Source: DASVEG01 sp035540495 (GTDB lineage Bacteria > Actinomycetota > Acidimicrobiia > Acidimicrobiales > CADCTF01). Taken from it: a DNA stretch of 64,000 nt. The DNA is taken from contig DATLGL010000029.1 of NCBI GenBank assembly GCA_035540495.1, forward strand, positions 1 to 64,000, written 5' to 3'. Below, piece by piece: positions 8,845 through 16,531 of this stretch (positions within the stretch are counted from its first letter, which is position 1; each line of letters begins with the position of its first letter). The position numbers and the translations under genes are program-made. Below the pieces are notes generated by a model. That model was not told the origin of the DNA, searched no databases, and saw only the letters and a program-made list of their open reading frames with translations.

Positions 8845-9657
8845 CTACGGCTTGGTGGCGGTCACCACCAGCGAGGTCATCGGGAACACGAACCGGCCAT
8901 CGACGTCGTATTCCGACGCCAACGGCTCGAGGTCCGCGATCGAAGCTCGTTCGATGCCTGCCAGCTCTTCGTCGGTGAGCTCGGCGAACGCAGGGATGAT
9001 GGACCTGCCGGCGAAGATCATCACCTGGACGAAGTGCCCGACGGAGTCGAAGCTCGCGTTCCGCGTCTCCGTCCGCACGTCGACGTCGCTCAGTCGGGCG
9101 CCGCTCAGGAGATCCTCCACCACGGCAGGATCTCCGAACGAGAACGGCAGCTCGAAGATTCCCGCGCCGATCCGGTCGATCAACACGTCGTTGAACGCCC
9201 GCTGCACGGGGTTGTGGTCGAGCCCCCGCCACACGCTGAGCACGACCCGGCCGCCCGGTCGCAACACCCTCGCGATCTCGCCCGCCGCAGCCTCCTTGTC
9301 GGGGAAGAACTGGAGGCCCTGCTGGCAGAGGACGACGTCGACGTCGCCGTCTGGCAGCGGCAGGTCGACCGCGCTCGCCTCGACCCACTCCACAGGCGCG
9401 CCGCCGTCGGGGATCTCGGTTGCGCGCGCGACCTCGAGCATCGCCGGGCTGAGGTCGGCTGCCACGATGGAGCCATCGGGTCCCAGTGCCTGTGCCACCT
9501 CGCGGGTCACCACACCGGTGCCGCAGGCGAGGTCGAGCGCCCGTTCACCCGCCGAAGGGTTCGCCGTCGCCACCAGCGCCGGCGTCCACTCCGAGAAGAT
9601 GCCTGTCACCACTCCGGCCTCGTACACCTCGGCCGCAGTCATCGCTTCGTATCCCAC
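8845..9657 (-). CDS. SAM-dependent methyltransferase
   Basis: A 270-residue class I methyltransferase of the UbiE/COQ5-like Methyltransf_11 type. Motif I reads LDLACGTGVV, followed by an acidic end of beta-2 (AADLSPAML), motif II-like DVVLCQQGLQFF, and LRPGGRVVLSVW. The C-terminal 90 residues form the substrate cap. The start is GTG 9657, giving MGYEAMTAAEVYEAG, because GGAGG sits seven bases upstream; ATG 9642 is the alternative. It ends 20 bases from the cupredoxin stop (convergent) and is divergent from the PaaK-like ligase. The substrate is unknown; the context suggests small-molecule tailoring. Confidence 0.85.
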   Translation of the reverse strand: MGYEAMTAAEVYEAGVVTGIFSEWTPALVATANPSAGERALDLACGTGVVTREVAQALGPDGSIVAADLSPAMLEVARATEIPDGGAPVEWVEASAVDLPLPDGDVDVVLCQQGLQFFPDKEAAAGEIARVLRPGGRVVLSVWRGLDHNPVQRAFNDVLIDRIGAGIFELPFSFGDPAVVEDLLSGARLSDVDVRTETRNASFDSVGHFVQVMIFAGRSIIPAFAELTDEELAGIERASIADLEPLASEYDVDGRFVFPMTSLVVTATKP

Positions 9658-9664
9658 CCTTGTT

Positions 9665-9669
9665 CCTCC
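9665..9669 (-). promoter_or_regulatory. Shine-Dalgarno site fixing the methyltransferase start
   Basis: GGAGG on the minus strand, seven bases before GTG 9657. It favours that codon over the ATG at 9642 and over the open frame reaching 9756. Confidence 0.6.
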
Positions 9670-9783
9670 CGCCTCTGGGTCCCTTTGGTGAAGTATCTCC
9701 CATTGCGGCAGCTCTCGTGAGGGCGCGGACAAGGGAGCGTGGCGGCCGATCGTCACAGCGACGGCTGATCATCGGGAGATCAC

Positions 9784-11202
9784 ATGAGCAACGAGGTCGA
9801 GGAGCACCGGGAGTACCAGCGCGCCGCATTGAACGCGAGGCTGCCGGGCGAGGTCGCAGTTCTCAACGCGACGACCGCGGCTATGGCGGTGCGGCAACAG
9901 GAGCGGCTGCGCCGGCTCGTCGCGCATGCGAAGTCGAGATCGCCGTGGCATCGACATCGCCTCGGCGCCATCGACGCATCCACGGTGACTGTGGCCGACC
10001 TCGCGCGCATCCCGGTGATGACGAAGAGCGACCTGATGGAGCACTGGGACGGCATCGTCACGGACCGCTCACTCACGCTCACCGGTGCGAACCGTCACCT
10101 GGCCGATCTCGCCGACGACGAAGCACCTAGTCATCTGCCGGGCGGCCACGTCGTCGCGGCCACTGGCGGCACGACCGGGCTTCGAGCGGTGGTGGCGTGG
10201 GATCGGGACGGCCTCGTCGACGGGGTGCTCGGGGCGATGCGTACGTTCGCGTGGTTGACCCAGCGGGGTGTGTTGCAGCCGGAGGCCACACCCGTGCGCG
10301 CTCAGTTCGGGGCTACCAGCCGCGTCCACATCTCCGCCGTGATCGGGCGCATCTTCGCCCCGTCGTCGAACATCGCCTTCTTCGGGCCTGATCGCGACAT
10401 CGACGACATCGTCGCAGAGCTGAACGAGTTACGGCCCGCCAACGTTGCCGGTTACCCATCGCTGCTCCACCGTGTCGCGATGCGCGCGCTCGACGGCCCG
10501 CTTCGCATCGCTCCGTCTCGCATCGGAGCACAGGCAGAGCCGCTGCTCCCCGAGACGCGAGCCGCACTAGAAGCTGCGTTCGGCAAGGTGGTGATCAACA
10601 TCTACGGCGCAACCGAGGCGTTGAACATCGCAACGTCACATCCCGCGCATGACGGGCTGCACCTCAACGAGGACATCAACATCGTCGAGCCGGTAGACGC
10701 AAGCGGCGCTCCGGCCGCCGCCGCTGAGCGCTCCGCCAGCATTCTGGTGACGAACCTGGTCAACCTCGTCATGCCGCTGATTCGTTACCAGATAACCGAC
10801 GAGGTCGAGCTTAGAGAAGGGCGGTGCGGGTGTCCGCACCCCGGGCGGTGGACCGGCGATGTCGGAGGACGGCTCGACGACTGGTTCACCTACGGGTCGA
10901 TCGACGTCCATCCGCACACCTTCCGAACGGTTCTGGCCGGCCATCCCGCAGTCGTTGAGTATCAGGTACGGCAGATCCCCAACGGCGCCGAGGTGAGCAT
11001 CGACACTGCCGGAGCAGCGGTCGACGTCGCGGCCATCCGGGACGCAGTTGCCGCGAAGCTCGAGCACGCGGGGCTGCGCGCGCCGCGAGTGATCGTCCTC
11101 GACGGCGGACCAGTGCAACGTCACGGAGAGACGGGAAAGCTCAAGCGGTTCGTCCCCCTCGACCGGGCGGTCGGAGACACCGCGGCTGGTCGTCTCCAGT
11201 AG
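9784..11202 (+). CDS. PaaK-like adenylate-forming ligase
   Basis: 472 residues of the phenylacetate-CoA ligase/CapK branch of adenylate-forming enzymes, which activate a carboxylate with ATP. The phosphate-binding loop is ATGGTTGL near 126, the acyl-adenylate motif NIYGATEA is near 270, an IRYQITDEVEL segment follows, and the C-terminal lysine loop is GETGKLKRFV near 455. A GGGAG site lies seven bases before ATG 9784. It stands alone on the plus strand between genes on the minus strand, so it is probably monocistronic. Relatives act in aromatic-acid degradation or in natural product assembly; neither a PCP domain nor paa genes are nearby. Confidence 0.82.
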   Translation: MSNEVEEHREYQRAALNARLPGEVAVLNATTAAMAVRQQERLRRLVAHAKSRSPWHRHRLGAIDASTVTVADLARIPVMTKSDLMEHWDGIVTDRSLTLTGANRHLADLADDEAPSHLPGGHVVAATGGTTGLRAVVAWDRDGLVDGVLGAMRTFAWLTQRGVLQPEATPVRAQFGATSRVHISAVIGRIFAPSSNIAFFGPDRDIDDIVAELNELRPANVAGYPSLLHRVAMRALDGPLRIAPSRIGAQAEPLLPETRAALEAAFGKVVINIYGATEALNIATSHPAHDGLHLNEDINIVEPVDASGAPAAAAERSASILVTNLVNLVMPLIRYQITDEVELREGRCGCPHPGRWTGDVGGRLDDWFTYGSIDVHPHTFRTVLAGHPAVVEYQVRQIPNGAEVSIDTAGAAVDVAAIRDAVAAKLEHAGLRAPRVIVLDGGPVQRHGETGKLKRFVPLDRAVGDTAAGRLQ

Positions 11203-11242
11203 TCCCTCGGGTCCTCACCTTCACCGCGCGCGGAGCGCGAGC

Positions 11243-11956
11243 TCAGACCCGTTCGAGAGCTCGCCGTGCGAGGTCGTTCCGGCGTCGCGCGTACGGAGTT
11301 GCAGCGCCGGTGCGACCCACAGCCCGCTCGAGCACAGGCGCTGCGTACAGAAGTTCGTCGCGCGCTTCCGGAAGATCCATCTCGACGAGGGCCAGCACCG
11401 TGTACCAGAACGGGAACGCTCGCCACTTGCCGTCGCCGAGTCGGCTCGATCGCAGGAACTCGCCGACGCCCCGTTCGAGCCGCTCGTGCCGTCGGTCGAG
11501 GCCGCCCGCGAGCAGGTTGCGCCACATTCCGACGCTGCACTTCGTGCAGCAGTAGGCGCCGGGGTTGTTGCCGTAACGCGGATCATGTTCAGCCAGCGCG
11601 ACCGCCTGAACGAGCCCTTCGTCTGCGCGCGAAAGCGCCGCCAGGACCTCCGCATCGTCAACATCGAGCTTGCGGAGCGCGCGGCACGCCTCCTCTCCGA
11701 TGATGTGGCGCGCGGACGCGTGAGTGAAGCGCTCACCAGTGAACGCAACGAACCCATCGGCTAGCTCGGTCGGGAACGCGGCGAAGCTTCCCGACTTCGC
11801 GCCAGGCAGGCCCTGACGACGGGCGATCCACGCTGCAACGGTCAATCGATCTGATCGCCCGAGCGTCCGATCATCGAAGACCAGCTGTTCAACCGCGTCG
11901 AGCGTTCGACCGAGGCTGTCGTCGCAGATCACGTTCTCCGCGGTACCCGCGGGCAT
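11243..11956 (-). CDS. Uncharacterised protein with a CCTKCS motif
   Basis: 237 residues, no signal peptide and no transmembrane segment. I do not recognise a named family. It is mostly helical, with repeated Glu/Arg/Ala stretches, and contains a cysteine cluster (YCCTKCSVGMWRNLL) near 135 that could bind metal or a cofactor. The WYTVLALVEMDLPEA segment near 180 resembles helical-repeat scaffolds such as prenyltransferase/terpene-cyclase-like alpha-alpha barrels, but this is only an impression. The start is ATG 11956. It lies 11 bases after the glycosyltransferase stop, so the two probably form one transcript. Confidence 0.65.
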   Translation of the reverse strand: MPAGTAENVICDDSLGRTLDAVEQLVFDDRTLGRSDRLTVAAWIARRQGLPGAKSGSFAAFPTELADGFVAFTGERFTHASARHIIGEEACRALRKLDVDDAEVLAALSRADEGLVQAVALAEHDPRYGNNPGAYCCTKCSVGMWRNLLAGGLDRRHERLERGVGEFLRSSRLGDGKWRAFPFWYTVLALVEMDLPEARDELLYAAPVLERAVGRTGAATPYARRRNDLARRALERV

Positions 11957-11967
11957 CCGACGAGGTG

Positions 11968-13110
11968 TCACGGCGCGGCGACGAGACGCTCGAGCGTCGA
12001 GGTGGCGAGGTCGAGGCGCGTCTCGGCACGAACAGACGCTGCGAGTTGCTCGCAACGAACGCGACGCGTCAGGTCGTCGAGCAGTGCCGACGCCGCAGCG
12101 CGGATGTGACCCGTCGAGCTGGAAGCGTCGAGCACATCGGCAGCGCCAAGTTCTGCCGCACGCGCCGCGTTCGTCGGTTGATCGCGTCCGAGTGGCATGC
12201 AGAGCATCGGCACGCCCGCCGCAAGTCCGGCCATGATCGTTCCGTGACCAGCGTGGGTCACGAGGAGCGATGCCATCGGGAGCACCCGCTCGTGGGGAAG
12301 CGACCCGAACAGGCGCGAGTTCCGGGTCTGCCTCAACTCTTCAGCGCGAACAGATGGACCAAGCGTCACCCACACGGCTACTTCGAGCGGTTCGAGAGCA
12401 TGCAGTATCCGTTGCAGCAACACGACCTGGTGCATCCACCCCGAGCTCAGCGCAACGATGACGAGCGGTTCCTCGGGTTCGTCCGGAGCGGCCTCACCGC
12501 GAAGCGAAGGACGGACCGGTCCCACCTGCACCGCAGGCGACTCCGGCGACGGAGGATCGAACGTCGGCGCCGTCGCAGCTATGAAGGGACCGGTCGATTC
12601 GATCGCGTCGAGCACCGTCCGCACGTCTCGCAGGCCGAGCGACTCGCGGTGTGCGTTCAGGCGGTCGAGGGCGAATGCGAGAAGGGTGTTTCGCCGCTCG
12701 CGGGCAGTTCGATTCGCGATCGGCACGTGCGCGAGCGCCGCAGCCCTGAGGCCAGATGACTGAACAGCGGCATGAGCGAACAGCAGCAAGTCGTCGACGA
12801 CGACCGCATCTGGCTGCTCGACCTCGATCGCAGTGAGGGCGTCCTCGGCCATTGCAGCGTTGGCGATGACGTTCGAGAGCACCCACCGCGCATGGTCGGA
12901 CTCGTCGGCGCCGAATCGGTCACGTGCGTCGTACGGTGCTGCGGTAGGAAATGCGGTGGTGCGTGCGCCGAGTCGACTGAAGGCGTCGAGGTTCGACGCG
13001 TGCGACCAGACCGCGACGTCGTGACCCCGGAGCTGGAGACCCTCGACGACTGCCTGGAACGGAACGGTGTTGCCCGCTCCGTCCCAGGTCAGGACCAGGA
13101 ACCGCGACAT
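11968..13110 (-). CDS. MGT/UGT-type glycosyltransferase
   Basis: 380 residues of the GT1 family, which transfer sugar from a nucleotide donor to macrolides, flavonoids or other small acceptors. The N-terminal domain opens MSRFLVLTWDGAGNTVPF. The donor-binding domain has the typical VTHAGHGTIMAG and GVPMLCMPLGRDQPTNA signature near 285-315. It lacks a membrane segment, as expected for soluble bacterial MGT enzymes. ATG 13110 is preferred because homologues start right at the first beta strand; GTG 13143 would add 11 residues. It is followed by the CCTKCS protein. The glycosylated substrate cannot be told from the sequence. Confidence 0.83.
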   Translation of the reverse strand: MSRFLVLTWDGAGNTVPFQAVVEGLQLRGHDVAVWSHASNLDAFSRLGARTTAFPTAAPYDARDRFGADESDHARWVLSNVIANAAMAEDALTAIEVEQPDAVVVDDLLLFAHAAVQSSGLRAAALAHVPIANRTARERRNTLLAFALDRLNAHRESLGLRDVRTVLDAIESTGPFIAATAPTFDPPSPESPAVQVGPVRPSLRGEAAPDEPEEPLVIVALSSGWMHQVVLLQRILHALEPLEVAVWVTLGPSVRAEELRQTRNSRLFGSLPHERVLPMASLLVTHAGHGTIMAGLAAGVPMLCMPLGRDQPTNAARAAELGAADVLDASSSTGHIRAAASALLDDLTRRVRCEQLAASVRAETRLDLATSTLERLVAAP

Positions 13111-13232
13111 CAGGCACCGAGTCGCTTCATCGGGCGTTCCCACCGTGAGATCGGATCACGACGATCCCCATCCACGAACTTTCGCGCAGCGTCGCCGCGT
13201 GCGCTCGCGGTCCGGCATGACACCAGGTCTTG

Positions 13233-14579
13233 TCAGACGTGGCCGTCGATGTTCTGGTTCAGGTGGAACACGTTGGTCGGGTCGTACGCGCGCTTCAGTG
13301 ACGCCAGCCGCTTCCACGTCTGTTCGCCATAGGCGGCCATCACCCGATCCCGTCCCTCGTCTGCGTCGAGGTGGTTCACGTATCCGCCGCCCTGCGACCA
13401 CGGACGCAGCGCCTCCCACACCTCGCGTGTCCATGCGGCATGCGTGTCGCCGTCGCCTTCGTCCCAGCCGGCGGCGATGGTCGACATGTACTGCGCATCT
13501 CGATATCGGAACGCGGTCGCGTCGGGCGGGACATCGCTGATCGCGCCGCCGAGGCGCCGCAGCAGCACCTGGTTGAACGGCGATGTCATCGACTCGCCGG
13601 CGTCCCGGAGCGCAGCGATGGCAGCGGCGTCGGGGTTCGCCAGCCACTCGGACCGCACGTGGTATCGCCGTCCGTGCGGGACGCTCTCGTCCATCCACCG
13701 CTGGATCTCTACGTACGGGTGCATCCCGAACGTGTCGACCGATGCTCCGTGTCGGATGCTCGAGATCACGCGCTCACCGTCGCTCGGATCGCCGGTCCAC
13801 ACCGCAGAGATGCCGACGATCGGCCGGAAGTGGAGCTCCGCCGGAACGAACGGAGCCGGAGGCGCGACCGACTGTGCGGAGACCAGAGACAGGTCTCGAG
13901 GCGCGTCCTCGGCGATGTCGAAGAACCGCTCCAGGATCTCCGTGGTGGCAGTCGCCGGCCAGGCGACGAGGCCCGCGTACAGCCGTGGTACGGAGTGGAG
14001 TCGGAACCTGAACTCGGTGACGATGCCGAAGTTGCCGCCGCCGCCTCGGAGGCCCCACAGCAGTTCGTCCTCCTCGCCGACCTCGGTGATGGTGCCGTCA
14101 GCGAGGACGACCTCCGCGCCGACCAAGTTGTCGCAAGCAAGCCCGAAGCGCCTCGAGAGCCACCCGATGCCGCCGCCGAGTGTCAGGCCAGCGATTCCCG
14201 TGTGACCGATCTCGCCTCCGGGACTCGCCAGTCCGTACGTCTGCGTCGCGGCGTCGTAGTCGGACCACAGCAGCCCAGGCTCAGCGCGCGCGATCCGTGC
14301 ATCGGGATCGACCAGGATCCGCTTCATGGGCGAAAGGTCGATCATCAAGCCGCCTTCGCACACGGAGAGCCCAGGGATGCTGTGCCCGCCACCCCGCACG
14401 GCGATCTCGAGACCCGACGATGTCCCTAGGCGGACGGCGGCAGCTACCTCAGCGCTCGTCCGGCAGCGCGCGATCATCGCCGGGTAGCGGTCGATCGCTC
14501 CGTTCCACACGCGTCGAACGTCGTCGTAGGTCTCGTCGCCGGGACGAAGGATCTCCGGCATGGTGGTCGTGGTCGGCAC
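13233..14579 (-). CDS. FAD-linked oxidase, berberine-bridge type
   Basis: 448 residues of the PCMH/FAD_binding_4 family with a C-terminal BBE domain. His66 in RGGGHSIPG is the expected covalent 8-alpha-histidyl FAD site. The second motif, EIGHTGIAGLTLGGG, lacks the cysteine used by bicovalent members, so flavin attachment should be through His only. The C-terminus has the typical YDPTNVFHLNQNI. These enzymes oxidise alcohols, sugars or alkaloid-like substrates with oxygen. GTG 14579 has AGGAG six bases upstream. The gene is divergent from a LuxR regulator, which is a likely controller. The substrate is unknown. Confidence 0.86.
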   Translation of the reverse strand: MPTTTTMPEILRPGDETYDDVRRVWNGAIDRYPAMIARCRTSAEVAAAVRLGTSSGLEIAVRGGGHSIPGLSVCEGGLMIDLSPMKRILVDPDARIARAEPGLLWSDYDAATQTYGLASPGGEIGHTGIAGLTLGGGIGWLSRRFGLACDNLVGAEVVLADGTITEVGEEDELLWGLRGGGGNFGIVTEFRFRLHSVPRLYAGLVAWPATATTEILERFFDIAEDAPRDLSLVSAQSVAPPAPFVPAELHFRPIVGISAVWTGDPSDGERVISSIRHGASVDTFGMHPYVEIQRWMDESVPHGRRYHVRSEWLANPDAAAIAALRDAGESMTSPFNQVLLRRLGGAISDVPPDATAFRYRDAQYMSTIAAGWDEGDGDTHAAWTREVWEALRPWSQGGGYVNHLDADEGRDRVMAAYGEQTWKRLASLKRAYDPTNVFHLNQNIDGHV

Positions 14580-14585
14580 GTCGTG

Positions 14586-14590
14586 CTCCT
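14586..14590 (-). promoter_or_regulatory. Shine-Dalgarno site fixing the FAD oxidase start
   Basis: AGGAG on the minus strand, six bases before GTG 14579. It rules out the N-terminal extension of over 130 residues that the open frame allows. Confidence 0.6.
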
Positions 14591-14698
14591 CTTGTCTCGT
14601 CCGTCGGAGGGAGACGTTGCGCCCGCTGCCTCGCCCGGACCATCCCGAATTCGTGGGGGTGGCGGAGCGATCTCCGTGACCCCACACTGGTGATCGTG

Positions 14699-15808
14699 AT
14701 GGGGAAGGATCGGCTCGACCGAGCCGAACGGGCGGTAGCGCGCGCTTGCGCCGGAGCAACATCCGTGGTGTCCCTGTGCCGAGCGGTTCATGCGGCGGTC
14801 TCCGATGTGGTGCCCGCAGACCGGTGGTGCGGCTTCGCGGTGGATCCGGCGACGCTGTTCTCGACGAACGGCTACCACGACGAGGGCGTCGATGCGGTTG
14901 TCCTGCCGCGCCTGCTCGAGCTCGAGCATGGTGACCCCGACATGAACCAGCTGCCCGCGCTGGCGCGTACGTCATCCGGCGTCGCGACGTTGTCGGCCGC
15001 TACGGGCGGCGACCTCGCAACGAGCGCGCGCTGGCGCGAGGTGCTCGAGCCCACGGGCCTCGCTCACGAGTTGCGCGCCGTCTTCCGGACGAAGTCCGAA
15101 GTGTGGGGTGCGCTCGTGCTGCTGCGCGGCCCCGACGTCCCCGACTTCTCGGAGACCGAGACGGCATTCGTCGCTCGCGTCGCCCCGACTGTTGCCGCTG
15201 GATTCCGGAACGTGCTCATCCGTCAGCACGTCGACCACGGTGACGACGCTGGCGAGGCCGGCATCCTCATCCTCGCCGGCGATCCCTTCGAGATCCACTC
15301 GTCGACGGCGACGGCGACGTTCTGGCTCGATCAGCTCGACGACAGCGGCTCGTTGCGGCCACTGCCCACCGCCGTGCTCGCGGCCGCGTATGCCGCGAAG
15401 CGCGACCCGCTCCGAACCCGGCCCGTGCGGGCACGGGCCCGCAACGGCCGATTCGTGACGATCACCGCGCAACCGGCGGAGAGCGCTGGCGTCGAGGACG
15501 CAATCGGTGTCGTCATCCAGCCGAGCCGGCCCGCGGAGATAGCGCAGATCGTCGGAGCCGCGCATGGGCTCACCCCTCGCGAGCGGGAGGTGGTCGTCCT
15601 CGTCGCCTCCGGCCACACGAACGACGACATCGCTCGCCACGTCGGACTCTCCCGGCACACCGTGGGTGACCACTTGAAGAGCGTCTTCCTGAAGGTCGGG
15701 GTGAGCACGCGCGGTGAGCTGACGTCCCGCCTGTTCTACGACTACTACCTGCCGCGCGCGACGTCCGATCGTCCGGCCGGAAACGATGGCTGGTTCCTGC
15801 CGGAGTGA
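14699..15808 (+). CDS. LuxR-family regulator with GAF-like N-terminus
   Basis: 369 residues. The C-terminus (about 290-345) is a LuxR/NarL helix-turn-helix: LTPREREVVVLVASGHTNDDIA, then a recognition helix with LSRHTVGDHLKSVF. The N-terminal 200 residues look like a degenerate GAF sensor (FRTKSEVWGALVLLRG). There is no receiver aspartate, so it is not a response regulator. The start is ATG 14699, with GTG 14696 next to it. It is divergent from the FAD oxidase across about 120 bases and probably regulates it or itself. Confidence 0.82.
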   Translation: MGKDRLDRAERAVARACAGATSVVSLCRAVHAAVSDVVPADRWCGFAVDPATLFSTNGYHDEGVDAVVLPRLLELEHGDPDMNQLPALARTSSGVATLSAATGGDLATSARWREVLEPTGLAHELRAVFRTKSEVWGALVLLRGPDVPDFSETETAFVARVAPTVAAGFRNVLIRQHVDHGDDAGEAGILILAGDPFEIHSSTATATFWLDQLDDSGSLRPLPTAVLAAAYAAKRDPLRTRPVRARARNGRFVTITAQPAESAGVEDAIGVVIQPSRPAEIAQIVGAAHGLTPREREVVVLVASGHTNDDIARHVGLSRHTVGDHLKSVFLKVGVSTRGELTSRLFYDYYLPRATSDRPAGNDGWFLPE

Positions 15809-15898
15809 GAGCGGTCGTCACGCGATGAGGCATCGGCAACGACGAGCGGCCCTGATCATTCGCCGCGGAAGCGACCGGCTGGCTTCGAATGGTTGCGA

Positions 15899-16465
15899 CT
15901 ACCGGCCGTCGCGATGCACGTGAGCCCGCTGGCCCTCGCGATCGAAGATCATCACCAGCTCGGCCGGCCCCTCGATGGCGTCGAAGGCGTGCGGCGTCAT
16001 CGTCGCGAACTCGGCGGCTTCACCGGCCTCGACAATGACCTCGCGCGCCCCGAGCGACAAGCGCACGCGTCCCTCGAGCACGAAGAACCAGTCGTGGCCG
16101 GGATGGACCCGCTGTGGCGACCGTCGTCGCGCGGGCTGCAGCCGCATCTTGACCGCCATGCGGCTGCCGGTCGGTCGGCTCAGCGTCCAGGTCGTGCGTC
16201 CGCCCGAGGTCGTCGGTGACGGGCGGATCACCACGTCGTCATCGGTCTGCACGTCGAGCAGCGTGTCGAGATCGACCTGCAGTGCCGCGGCGAGCGGAAG
16301 CAGCACGTCGAGGCTGATCGTGCGCTTGCCGGTCTCGACCCGACTGATCGTCGAGGCGCTGAGGTTCGTTCGCTCGGCCAAGTCGTCGAGCGACAACCCG
16401 AGCGTCGTGCGCAGGGTCCGGAGGCGCGTGCGGACGGTCTGCTCGATGTCGTTCGCGTGAGTCAC
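15899..16465 (-). CDS. XRE-family regulator with C-terminal cupin
   Basis: 188 residues. Residues 10-65 are a Cro/C1-type helix-turn-helix (LDDLAERTNLSASTISRVE). Residues about 105-185 are a cupin barrel with HPGHDWFFVLEGRVRL. This architecture is a common local repressor or activator that senses a small ligand through the cupin. GTG 16465 gives the conserved start; the open frame up to 16711 has no family similarity. It is divergent from the oxidoreductase/methyltransferase fusion, and a palindrome at 16475-16491 in the shared region is its likely operator. Confidence 0.88.
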   Translation of the reverse strand: MTHANDIEQTVRTRLRTLRTTLGLSLDDLAERTNLSASTISRVETGKRTISLDVLLPLAAALQVDLDTLLDVQTDDDVVIRPSPTTSGGRTTWTLSRPTGSRMAVKMRLQPARRRSPQRVHPGHDWFFVLEGRVRLSLGAREVIVEAGEAAEFATMTPHAFDAIEGPAELVMIFDREGQRAHVHRDGR

Positions 16466-16474
16466 CGCCCCAGC

Positions 16475-16491
16475 CTTGCAGATATCGCAAG
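16475..16491. promoter_or_regulatory. Palindromic operator candidate for the XRE-cupin regulator
   Basis: CTTGC (16475-16479) and GCAAG (16487-16491) flank a GATATC core, giving a 17-base near-perfect dyad. It lies 10 bases before the regulator GTG and about 41 bases before the fusion-gene ATG, around its -35 position, where binding would affect both genes. A TACCGT -10 candidate for the fusion gene lies at 16520-16525. Confidence 0.55.
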
Positions 16492-16531
16492 AACGCGTGC
16501 AGAACGTGCAGAGGGGTCCTACCGTCGCCGC

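Noticed and set aside
7993..9720. Plus-strand open frame of 575 codons
   Set aside because: It crosses the exported-protein, cupredoxin and methyltransferase genes in wrong frames and has typical GC-rich shadow composition.
11227..11239. CGCGC-GGA-GCGCG hairpin as terminator of the ligase gene
   Set aside because: Five-base arms in GC-rich DNA occur by chance, and no T run follows.
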